A stretch of DNA of 64,000 bases from Saturnia japonica (Eukaryota > Arthropoda > Insecta > Lepidoptera > Saturniidae), in assembly GCA_033032175.1 (NCBI GenBank), contig CM065322.1, positions 12,958,001 to 13,022,000 of the forward strand, given 5' to 3'. Below, in pieces: positions 1 to 9,500 of the stretch. A program made the position numbers and the translations under genes. Positions within the stretch are counted from its first letter, which is position 1, and each line of letters starts with the position of its first letter. Below the pieces are notes generated by a model. The model saw only the letters and a program-made list of their open reading frames with translations. It had not been told where the DNA came from and did no database searches.

Positions 1-380
1 CAACACCATCTATTGGTGAGCGATGGAAAAATCGTTGTATATGATGCTCACTATGGATATAACTTGGCACAACGTCATCTATTGAATCTATAAAACGCCA
101 TTAATAAATAATTTATCTAGTTTAAAAATGAACTTTTTTGATCTTTTCCTTTGTATCCTTTGTACATCCTTGATGCCAAATTTCAAATTTCTCAGTCTGA
201 GAAATGGTTTAGGTTATTGATGAGTGAGTGAGTGACTGAGTGAGTCAGTAAGATAAAAATGCTACTTTTCAGACCCTAATAATATCAAGATCTATAATAG
301 GTTTTTTCGTAAAATTTGGAGTTTTATAGAGGGTCGAAAGTAACTCGAAATAGTTTGTGTAATTATACACACTGACCGGG
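1..380 (+). repeat. Interspersed repeat, family I copy 1
   Basis: A block with the landmarks TTGGCACAACGtCATCT, then a TGAG-rich simple stretch (221-250), then TAAAAATGCTACTTTtCAGA and CTCGAAATaGTTtGTGT. The same landmarks recur in the same order at 26075-26385, so this is a diverged interspersed repeat. It begins with CACCATCTATTGGTG, an imperfect palindrome also seen elsewhere. No coding potential. Confidence 0.6.
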
Positions 381-399
381 TGTCGCCCATTCTAAACTT

Positions 400-590
400 G
401 GCTAACAAACTAGTGTGTCTAAATCGTGAAGAAACCAGAACATAATGCTGGGGCATTTTTCATCCTTACTTGGCTACCGACGCCAAGTTGACCATATGTC
501 GCCAAACACCTATAGGTGTGTTCCATCAGCTGAACTTAAGAGCCAGTCAAAATATTTAGCATGCAACACCATGATATATACTTCTTGTTA
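400..590 (+). repeat. Interspersed repeat, family II copy 1
   Basis: Contains CGCCAAACACCTATAGGTGT followed by GTTCC, CAGCTGaACTTAAGAGCCAG and a TTAGCATGC tail. Clear relatives are at 21940-22090 and 37155-37330 in the same orientation, with shorter pieces near 32495, 45915 and 53560 and an inverted piece near 55285. Probably a SINE-like or short non-autonomous element. No tRNA boxes recognised. Confidence 0.55.
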
Positions 591-3235
591 CAACGTGTAA
601 AAAATCATATTAAAAAAAGAAATAAAGACGCTATAAATTAAAATCTAGTCAAATTTAGACCCAAATAAGTTGAAAGAGACTAATTTGGCATAACAGCATT
701 TTCGTATTTAATTTTAATTTAATTTAAAATAGAAACACAATTTACAGTCAAAAGTTGTCTTCCTCGATAAACTGCATCGTTATTTAGAATCATTAAATAG
801 ACATCTTAGCCGCATTTTATAAATTATTTATATCTGTTGAAATCAATAAAAACATAAAATAACATTAAGTTAGAGTAAGTTATGTATTATTTATTTATTA
901 TACTAATGTTTTACTTCGCTCGTGTCATAGACTTTCGCTCCATCTTTTACATCTTTGGATAATGGATTTGAATTGAATTGAATTTGGAATTGAATTATAT
1001 TTTATGAACTCAAGACCTCACTATAGTAACGATGGATACGTGTAATAAGTTTCAAGATAGGATTTCAGGGGAAAAAAATCGGGTTAGACGACTCTGTGGC
1101 CAAGATATTCCCTATTGTAACAGTTAGAACCACAACTGACAGGCCAGCAAGTTTAAAATAATTATAAATAACTTAATAAATCGGTGTGCACTATGGGCCC
1201 AGGTGGGTTCAGAAATGAACTTGATAACTGTAGAGCTATATAATACAGGCGTATTCTGTTAGGGCCTGGACATGAAACTTCACAGAATTAGATTTCAATT
1301 TTATTTAAAATCAATCATTACGTATGGTCCGATATTCAATTCAATTCCTTTATTCAACAATCATAATCATTATAAATAATAGGTTTTCTTATAATTGATT
1401 CTCCATGACAATACTTTTATTCTTTGTTAAATCACGGCCAATTTTTTTTTTTTTTGTTAGTAGAAAATAATAATAGGTTATATAGTACAAAATAGAAAGT
1501 ATTAATGATTTAATGTAACGTTAAATCTAAATAGATCTTATCATTCATATATATAATATATTTTATCGTAACTTTTATGAATTTATCACGTTTTATGATA
1601 GACATAATCAACATAAATACTTGAAATAATTCGTACTAGTAAATACAAATATTACTTAAAAGATATTGTGCAAACGAGACAAATTTATTTCGTTTTTATA
1701 ATATAAAATATGTAATTACATATTATTATATAATTAAAATCATAGTACCTACTTATTGATATACCGCAAGAAAACTACAAAAATCTATTAATGAAACGAT
1801 GTAATATTTTTGGAGAATATTCATTATACTTATATAAAAAAAATAGGTATCCGAAATTATTATCTATTAATTTTATCACTTACCATGAGGCGGACCGCAT
1901 GCTTGTTTGCCACCATCGTGGTATAAAAAAACTACATAACTTAGGATAAAAAATCTTACTAACTACGTACATGGTTTATAATTAAGTAAAAATCATTTAA
2001 AAACGTTTCGTATTTTCCATATATTATTTTTATATATAGCATATATACACATATATATATATATATAGGATATGATATTATAACAAATAATAACATGTTA
2101 CGTGTCATAATTATTTTCCTTAACCTTCAGCAGAGGCAAAAATAATTTGTTTTTATTTTTAAGACGAAAAACAAGTTCGATGTAGCAATTATGTAAACGT
2201 AAGTCACTCTACCAGTATTATCATTTTCAGACATTGGAATTTAAATTCTTTTGTATTAAATATTTGCATAATCGGCGCCACAATGATACATAAGTGGGTA
2301 CGTCTGCACAAGTAAATTTATGTAAGAAAATTAATTAAAACTGTTAAAACAACGATCATCGCATTCACCAGTGCAAAATTATAACATTTAAAAATTATAA
2401 AAATTTTGTCGTTTAAAAACACATTTCCCAACCAGTTGTAAACTGAAATCCGTTTAGGTAACACCATAGAAAAAAAAACTACCACTGCACAATTTGAATT
2501 TTGAAGGAAAAACACGTTAGTATTTATTTACACACACACGCGACGGACTACGTAAGCAATTTTCCCGCGTAAATGAAAACGAGACGCGTGTATCCCCTTC
2601 AGCGGTTATATACAAACTGATTGCAATCGGCAACATTTTGCTTGCAGACCGCAACAGTGTAATAATAAATACTGTACGAACGCGCATTTTTGTTACCAAC
2701 TTAACCTCAACGCAACCGGTTTCGAAGTCTGATTCACTTATACAATATAATTTAATAAAAACTGTCAAAAAATGGCATTGGAAACATATAACGTACTTTG
2801 ATATTTTAAATTATTATACACAATTTAACAAAAACCTCGTTTTCTTATCGACTGAGGATTTTATCTGTACCGTATTTTAATTTAAAATTTTTCATCACTA
2901 GGTCGATTTTCAACCGTTCACTTTTGACTTAATTTTATTATATCCCTCACAAGGATTATATTTCTCAAAAATGAGCACTTTCAACAGAATACACTTAAAG
3001 AATCGGCAAATAATCTCATCTTCTGTAACAACGTCAGAATAAAAGTTGTTGGAAATTGGTATAATAAAAGATTCTTTTTTAAAGTGAGAGTGGTACGGCT
3101 CAATTTCAGACTTAAAAATCCTTTTAGGAACAATCAGCTACTATACTTTGAAATCAATATTTTGGAGAGGTCTAATTAAACCTTTTTTTTAATTTATTTT
3201 TTAAATTGGAGAAACCCGTCATTTGTATACACTCG
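591..3235. other. AT-rich stretch without recognisable genes
   Basis: No coding region or named element seen. It contains a (TA)n microsatellite at about 2044-2068 and several A- or T-runs. Short open frames at 2318-2880 lack any family resemblance, splice context or codon pattern. Confidence 0.6.
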
Positions 3236-3237
3236 CC

Positions 3238-3259
3238 GGGGGGGGGGGGGGGGGGGGGG
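3238..3259 (+). repeat. G22 homopolymer flanked by an inverted repeat
   Basis: 22 consecutive G, immediately flanked by CACTCGCC on the left and GGCGAGTG on the right (an 8-bp perfect inverted repeat using the last two G of the run). It sits exactly at the 3' border of the R1-like fragment read on the minus strand, where it appears as a C-run. Could form a G-quadruplex. The run length may be unreliable in assembly. Confidence 0.85.
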
Positions 3260-3491
3260 CGAGTGCTTATATGAGACTCTTACTCACTAAAACTCCACGG
3301 TGTACTTCAGCCGCCATAGAGGGGCGACATGGGCTCGCGGTTGCAATCAACCACGTCGCCCCGACGGCAGGCCCGGCTACTACTGCCGGGCCACCGCAAC
3401 GGGAGACATTCCGGTACAACCCTAACTGTCTCCCACAGCCGCCAAACCGGTGCAATGGAAAGACGGACCCCCCTCGTCTTCCCTGACTTGG

Positions 3492-4016
3492 CTAGGGCGG
3501 CGGGAGTTGGCGGATGAATCGCCTCCTCCTGCCGCCCGTTCGTCTTTGGCGGAGAGGACCGCTCAGAGGATCCTCTTCGCGTGCCCTCTCCGCGGCTTCC
3601 TTCTGCGACATCACTTCCTCGCAGAAGGAGGCCATCGCCGTCCATACCCTCTCGCTGCCAAGCATGGCTCTTACCACACTCGGCAGCGAGAGATCTTCAC
3701 CAATAACTGCGGCCAGAGTGCGACGGAGTGCAGTGGAGGGCTCCCTCCTGGCTATTTTGTGCAGGTACCATAAGAAGCATCAATGTCCGGACAGTACCTG
3801 CACAAGCTTAAACGTCAGGGAGCCCTGCTCCCTGCTACACCACTGCGGGAGGACCGGGTGGACGGCGTCTATGGTATAACGTCCAAAGCACGCATCCACC
3901 AGGTCCTCCTCCCACCTCCTCAATACGTCCTCGTGGACTTCCCGCCTAACCATTACAATTTCTTCGGGAGCCGGAGGCTCTCCTGACTCCCAACCCAATC
4001 CAGCCTTTTCCAGAAA
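3492..4016 (-). pseudogene. Broken C-terminus of R1-like ORF2 polyprotein
   Basis: Carboxy-terminal part of an R1-type endonuclease/reverse-transcriptase protein. The frame reads EEIVMVRREVHEDVLRRWEE, then LTFKLVQVLSGH followed by TGA at 3782-3780 where the family usually has glycine (SGHGCF). After the stop the same frame resumes with CFLWYLHKIARRE, TLAAVIGEDLSLP, VVRAMLGSERVWTAMASFCE and VMSQKEAAERAREEDPLSGP, ending at the natural stop 3494-3492. The C..C..H..C zinc-knuckle segment that normally lies between YLHKI and the TLAAV block is missing, leaving only about eight residues. So the copy has one nonsense mutation and one in-frame internal deletion. Assignment rests on the SGH.CF..YLH and LASE/LGSE.VW...F.E motifs known from R1/TRAS-type elements. 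Confidence 0.75.
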
Positions 4017-4019
4017 CCC

Positions 4020-4860
4020 GGTAAGTTGCCGGAAAAGAATGTGGAGGAAACAAAGTCTATGGTTCTGGGGAAATCTCTCCGTTATGCGCCACACTATGCA
4101 CGATAGCGGGTTAGGGGTTCGTGACGTCACATCAGGCGTGGTCCGCCAGCCATGTAAAAATGTTTTTCACTCTTTTTGCAATAACTCGGGAACCACTTCA
4201 CTTACAACAATAATTTTTTCACTATCGGATGCGCCTTTTTACCGCGCAACTTTTGATATATCACACAATGTTTTTAGCGCGAAAAAACCTATTTTTAGGA
4301 TTTTCTAACCGCGGAACAGCTTAAAAATGAACCGCTCGACTGTTGTCAGATTGACACCTTACAACCTATCCTAATTAAACCTCTGTTAACTTAAAGTACC
4401 ATCATTCGAAAAAGTAAATTACATATCGTTTTCGTACTTTTCGTTTATTCTAACCAAATGGTTAGAATTTCGACTCGATTTTGTTGTGGATGTTCAGTGA
4501 GTTCATACGGTACCCATTTCCCTAGCTTTTTTTATCATTCCAATTTGTCGTAAACAAAGCAGTATCGTTCTATCACTTGAAGGCAACTAATTCCGACGTG
4601 GTTTAATATGAAACTGTTGCCACTACGGCTTTCAATTCTTCGTTATCGACTTTCGTTTCCGGTTGGCAACGGGACTCATTGTTGAGATCAAAATTTCCAA
4701 AACAGAGGCGAATAAATCAAAAACGTATCGTGCGTCGTTGATATTGCGTGTTGGAATTCGTATTGGAAAATAATTTGAACACCAATAACAAAAAAAAATT
4801 GAAACGCTGGAAAACAAATGAACAGCTGATTTTTCACAGCAAAATCACTCTGAGAGGTTT
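4020..4860. other. Unassigned sequence
   Basis: 4020-4330 has higher GC than its surroundings and one TGACGTCA site. The remainder is ordinary AT-rich DNA. No gene or named element recognised. Confidence 0.4.
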
Positions 4861-5050
4861 GGTTTATTACAATATGTATGGTGGTCGCAACCTCTACCAC
4901 TCCGCTTTATTACTGAATACACACCGGCCGATCCCGAAATATGACAAACCAAAAGAAAATCACATTGACAGGTTTATCACTATGTGTATGTTGGTTGTGA
5001 TCCCTACCACTCGCCTTCAATGTATTCATGTTGTAACATGAAACTTGCAT
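4860..5050 (+). repeat. Interspersed repeat with ACACCGGccGATCCCGAAA
   Basis: Contains GTATGGTGGTCGCAACC, then a GATCCCGAAA motif, GACAGGTTTATCACTATG, and ends with ATGTTGTAACATGAAACTT. Related pieces in either orientation lie at about 7243-7300, 41595-41635, 44050-44125 and 44630-44700. The GATCCCGAAACAC motif also appears in the minisatellite element at 44555 and 62195, so these may be parts of one larger element family. Confidence 0.45.
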
Positions 5051-5187
5051 TATGCTCTTTTATGAATATGCTATTCGAACACTCCTAAATAATATAATTA
5101 TGTATAGAAACTATCTTCTATATCTATATATATAATAAAAACGTAACTGATCGATGTCTGAACATAAAAGATATAAGAGAAAAACTA

Positions 5188-5924
5188 TTAGGTCGGGGAA
5201 AAAGTGTTTTAGCATATCGTATATAGTATACCACTTGTTATAAAATGTCTTTGCCTGACTATTTGTATCTGGCTGGTTTTGGTAACATTAAAAAGGTTAC
5301 ATTAAAAATAAAAAAATAATAAAAAAACATATATATAAAAAAGTTGTTTCCCACTATTTTTCATTAGTTTTTCTTTCTGTAAAAATGAGTGAATCTAATG
5401 CAGAAATTCGATACCTTTTAAAATATTATTACAGAAAAGGCAAAAATGCAACTCAAGCACCGAAAAATTTGTGATGTTTATCGACCTAATGCAGTGCCAG
5501 TAATAGTAGCACAAAGTTACTTCAAACGTTTTCAGTTGACAGAAAGCGACCGGATAACGCTAGACCACACACATCTTTAGCCACTCAGAAAAAATTAAGA
5601 GAGTTTGGCAAGGAGGTGTTAGTGCATCCACCAAATAGCCCTGAACTTGCACCTTCAGATTTTCATCTGTTTCGGTCTCTTAGAATTCTTTAGGTTTTGT
5701 AAAGTTAACATCAAGAGAGGACTGCCAAAACTATTCGTCGCGTTTTTTTTATCAGAAGTCCCAAAGTTTCTACAGTAACGGGATCATATATCTACCTACA
5801 AAATGGCAGAAAGTCATCGAACAAAACGACACATATATACTGTAAATAAATGTAAAAACAACTTTGAAAAAAAAATCTTTGGCTTTTCATATAAAAATGC
5901 GAAGAAACTTTTTCCCCGATCTAT
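5188..5924 (+). mobile_element. Internally deleted mariner (D34D) element
   Basis: 737 bp with terminal inverted repeats: left TTAGGTCGGGGAAAAAGT, right (reverse complement) matching TAGATCGGGGAAAAAGT. It is flanked by TA on both sides (5186-5187 and 5925-5926), the normal mariner target duplication. Full mariners are about 1.3 kb, so roughly 550 bp of the centre is gone. Non-autonomous, possibly mobilisable in trans. Confidence 0.9.
5386..5692 (+). pseudogene. Remnant of mariner transposase
   Basis: Two disconnected pieces of a mariner transposase. The amino end starts at ATG 5386 with SESNAEIRYLLKYYYRKGKN, the paired-box-like DNA-binding domain, and breaks with a stop after about 30 residues. 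The carboxy part begins near 5551 with DNARPHTSLATQKKLREFG and ends with HPPNSPELAPSDFHLFRSL and a stop at about 5692. The spacing between the DNARPH aspartate and the PSD aspartate is exactly 34 residues, the D34D signature of classical mariner, and both catalytic aspartates remain. The first catalytic aspartate and the region between the pieces are deleted, so no active enzyme can be made. Confidence 0.85.
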
Positions 5925-5939
5925 TATTATGGGGGGCCT

Positions 5940-6300
5940 TTATCAACGCAGTAGAACCCAAAACAATGTGTGTTAGAAACTTTGTCTCTTTGTCTGTTTG
6001 CCAACATTTGTGCGCGTTAATCTCAGAAACGGCTTAACCGATTTGGATGCGGTTTTCACTAATATATTGTGGTAAGCTTCACTTAAAATTTAGTGTTTGT
6101 TTTATTTCAATCAATTTATAAATAAAAACGTTATATCAATTTAAAAAATCACTTCGAACAATTTTTCAATAAAAATGCTATAAAATAACTGTTCAGTTGA
6201 ATTGGCTGAAAATTTAGTTATCTGTATATTATGGTTTGTAAAATGATGATGATAAAATTTTACATATAATTAAAAAATGGACAGTTTGGGAACATTAGTT
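5940..6300 (+). repeat. Diverged short interspersed element
   Basis: Begins near CGCAGTAGAACCC and contains TCAGAAACGGCTTAACCGAT, a motif shared with the repeats at 49394-50112, 60884-60990 and the window end (ACGGCTTGACCGATTC-like). Probably a decayed Helitron-like or SINE-like copy. Ends uncertain. Confidence 0.4.
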
Positions 6301-7295
6301 ATTTCCAATATACGTTGACTTGAGATCTGTATGATAGATCATATTAAAATGAGGTCAGCATAGGCTGGATATTGTCGGCCGATCAATTTTGATGAATAGA
6401 GATATATTGGACCTTGGAAAAAGACATAGGGTACCTTATGGCGCGAAGATAAAACTTGAAGAGGTCAAATAGGGGATGAAAGTTTGAATGAAGAACCCAC
6501 TATTTATCAAGTTAGGGTATTAAAAATTCATATTTATGCTTTTAGGAAGAAATAACAGTGTTTCATGTTTTTGAAAAATCATCCCGCAAAGCAGTACAAT
6601 AAGGGATGATATACTATACCATACATGTTCAAGAAGGTTCCGCGAAATATTTGCTAGGCCTTTAATTCAATGTAATCGCGAATCAATCCCTCTCGAACCT
6701 ATTACTGCGATACACAGTAAATAAAAGAGACTCACCTCGTCAGGGGCGGACGGTAACCTTGAGTTTGCTCCGTTGACGTGCACTGCAGATTGTGAAGTAT
6801 TTGTGTTTGTGTATAGTGAACTGTGTGTAAGCGTGTATGCAGCCTCAAATCTCATAGGACACTATCACGCAAGCAATCAGTTAAGCAAATACTCTCTGGT
6901 ATACCAACTCAAGTTATTCAATGCAAATACCTTAACACCACCGTTAATTACATATATCTCAGTGCCAACCCAATGCCTGGAATGATGTACCGTGTAACGT
7001 AGCTTCACAAGAACGCACGCTGGAGCACTGTAGCAAGCACTAAGCAGACGCGAGCTCGCGGCCAAAGCACGAAGTAGACTGTGCCTACGTGCGAGCAGAG
7101 ACGTCGGACGAAGCCAGGGGGCGGAGAAGCGCAGCGCCTGCGCATAACGATTGCCCCCGCACTTACAATTCGCCAAGCACAGCGATCGCGGCATCGTACG
7201 ATGCGGCTAATGAACTTACTCCAAACAATACACATAGAGTGATCAACCATCTATGATTTTCTTTGGGCATGTCGTATTCCGAGATCAACCGGTGT
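6300..7295. other. Unassigned; includes a GC-richer block
   Basis: 6300-6660 is plain AT-rich DNA. 6960-7210 is clearly GC-richer, with short open frames on both strands but no motif I recognise and no splice context. It could be an old transposon 5' end or a CpG-containing regulatory segment. Nothing decides between these. Confidence 0.35.
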
Positions 7296-7440
7296 ATATC
7301 TATACTAATATTATAAAAACAATTTTGAACCTTTTGGGCAATGCACGCCGACAAAGCAGCCAAGCAGCATTTAAATTACCGTAACTAAATTTATTAGGAT
7401 TTCTATATAAAATATAAATGTATATACGTATACATTTATA
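7295..7440 (+). mobile_element. Helitron-like repeat, head fragment
   Basis: Starts with TCTATACTAATATTATAAAA, the head shared by several copies in this window, and includes GACAAAGCaGcCAAgC. It is cut off where the LINE tail begins. Confidence 0.5.
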
Positions 7441-7509
7441 CTATGGCAGACTTTGTAAACCCTTTATCGTTGAACAAAATTGTAATGCACTATTTATAAT
7501 TATTGCAAT

Positions 7510-8100
7510 ATAGAGTATGAGCCCCCGCGCAATCACTAAAGAACAAGTTCCAGGAATTTAGTATTTTAACTTTGCCCTCCCAATATATCTTTGATAACTT
7601 AATGTATGTTCGTAAAAACTTAGGCAAATTGGATTTTGTCAAAGATCAGCACAAGATTAATACTAGAAATAGAGATAAATTAGTCGTACCGTGTTTTAGA
7701 CTTAGTAAGACCTATAAAGTTTTTTAGGTAATAGTGTTAGGTTCTTTAACAAGATCCCGAAGCACATTACTGATTTGTCGGACAACAAGTTTAAGGACCA
7801 TGTCAAGCGGGCTTTACTGTCAAAATGTTATTATAGGGTGGATCATTATGTGAATGATAGTGATGTCTGGAAGTGACTCTCTCTCTCTCTCTGTGTATCC
7901 ACTAAATTATTATTATTTTACCAGTTATATTAACATTTGTGCAGTTGAAAAGAAAAGAAAAACTCGATCGAGTTTCTTACCGGTTCTTCTCGATCTCTGG
8001 GTCGTTTCCCGAACCGGCAGTAGTATTTTGACAATCATAAGTGCCTTCTTAGGGCCTAAATTGATTAAAGATTATTTTGATTTTGATTTGCAAACCGTTT
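7510..8100 (+). mobile_element. Non-LTR retrotransposon 3' end (LINE family L1a)
   Basis: The carboxy end of a reverse-transcriptase ORF. One frame reads FQEFSILTLPSQYIFDNLMY and VRKNLGKLDFVKDQHKINTR up to about 7726. After a frameshift it continues FNKIPKHITDLSDNKFKDHV, KRALLSKCYYRVDHY. The 3' UTR follows, with a (CT)n tract (7878-7892), CTTACCGGTTCTTCTCG, CTTCTTAGGGCCTAAATTGA and the tail GATTTTGATTTG. The same tail sequences occur inverted at 32345-32460 and 41265-41400. The YNTR/NTRN.DKL and F.N.LP patterns are usual for jockey/CR1-like insect LINE C-termini. Clade not resolved. Confidence 0.75.
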
Positions 8101-8104
8101 GATA

Positions 8105-8737
8105 AGCGCATGCGGATAAAGCGGTCAAACGAAATATTAATTACTAAAATATTTTTTTATTCTGATTTCTATAAAAGTTACACATGTACTATCATAAACT
8201 ATCTTGTAGATGTTTTAGCGTAGAACAATGTCGTGGTACATTATTTTCTAGGTGAATAATTTTCTTGATTAACCCATCAAGCCGTTTTTGAGTTAAATCC
8301 GGACATAAAAACAGACAGTCGGAAGTGGAAGCCCTACCGAACTGCTTTTATCTGCGTGCGTGTAAATACAATGTTCTAGAAAAATATTGGTCCTAAGGGT
8401 ATTTTAAAAAAATCCGCGATAGCATATGCTTATCTCTTATAAATAAACCACAACAAGGTATTTTGCGTTTTTTATTTTGTTGAACTTCAAAAACTTGATC
8501 TATGAGCATTATTTTTACGCATGGCATATTATTGCTTATGAACAAAAGTAACTTCACCATAAACACAAATTTTATGAAATCAAACTTTGCCCTTTATTGC
8601 ATTTCATTTGGACACAGCTTAGGAGATAATGAAGTGAGAACTATACATATGAAAACAATAATATGTAGACACCGATATGTTGGCGGTGCGGTGTTTGTCG
8701 AATAAAAACACGGGTGAAATCGTGGGACACAGTTAGT
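8105..8737 (+). mobile_element. Helitron-like non-autonomous repeat (family H1)
   Basis: Carries the family blocks GCGGATAAAGCGGTCAAAC, GTCGGAAGTGGAAGCCCTAC, GCATTATTTTTACGCATGGC, GGCGGTGCGGTGTTTGTCG and the tail ACACGGGTGAAATCGTGGGA followed by CACAGTTAGT. The head is missing here, displaced by the LINE tail just upstream. Tail and head resemble the lepidopteran Lep1-type Helitron-like elements. Confidence 0.6.
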
Positions 8738-9074
8738 ATATATATATTTGTAAAGAAAACACTCTTATACAAGCACTTTTCTTAAATTTGTTTCTTCCGC
8801 GTTATCTATGAAAAGTTACTAGATTTCAAAAGTGACGTCGAACTATACGTGATATATTTTTTTAAACAAAATGACATGTTATAACTGTGACCAGAAAACT
8901 CTCTTATAAATTATTTATGTTGTATAATTGTAAGAATATGACAATTCCTGAAATAAAGGCTTTAAATATTGTTTCTTATGTTTACAGAGAAATGCAATTA
9001 CGTCTTTGTTTCATTATTTCCGATATTTCAAAAGTATATAACGGAACCGATATACAAACAGGTCGTATTTCGTT

Positions 9075-9500
9075 GCTTGATACCGCCCTTAGGGCGGTTC
9101 CATTATAGACGGCACCATCATTGTGATGGTCACCGTCACAACGGTCACATCACGGTAGTTATGGTACCGCACGAATATCTCTAGAGATTTGAACGGTCCG
9201 ACGGCTCGAGCGAGAATTCCCTTTTGCCTTTTTTATTTTGTTTTTCTGTCTGACTATAGTGTTAGCCTGAGGGGCCCTAAAAAATAGAGCCCCTGACGGC
9301 TTATTTCCTTGATTTTATCATCGGGATCGATAAAGATGTTACGTGGCCGACGCTAAACGGCGGGCGTTTAGTTTGGGTGTAAGTCATGGCGGCTTTCACC
9401 AACGGATTCGCGTGATTCAACGCGGTGTCGAAGTTTAATCTCGAGAAAAATTTAATGTACGATTCGATTGAGGGAAGTTTCATATCTCTATGGAGATCTT
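9075..9500 (+). repeat. GC-rich repeat with hairpins
   Basis: Contains ACCGCCCTTAGGGCGGT (perfect 7-bp arms round a TTA loop, about 9083-9099) and then several short inverted ATGGTCACCGTCAC/GGTCACATCACGG units. GTTAGCCTGAGGGGCCCTA at 9262 and the following AGAGCCcCTGAcGGCTTa recur at 49475-49530. Probably part of an interspersed element. No protein recognised. Confidence 0.45.

Larger units (their letters stand above)
3238..4020 (-). mobile_element. R1-like non-LTR retrotransposon, 3' fragment
   Basis: GC-rich island in AT-rich DNA. On the minus strand it carries the last part of an R1-clade ORF2 (about 4016 to 3492) followed by about 250 bp of 3' UTR. It is 5'-truncated near 4016. The flanking DNA at 4020-4330 (with TGACGTCAC at about 4121) is not recognisably part of the element. 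R1 itself targets 28S rDNA, but no rDNA is seen here, so this is either a non-rDNA relative or a stray insertion. Confidence 0.75.

Noticed and set aside
3223..3880. Several long overlapping open frames on both strands (e.g. 3307-3645 minus, 3514-3879 plus)
   Set aside because: They are shadows of the GC-rich R1-like 3' fragment; only the minus frame ending at 3492 carries family motifs.
6667..7250. Open frames in the GC-richer block
   Set aside because: Short, overlapping on both strands, no motif; explained by composition.
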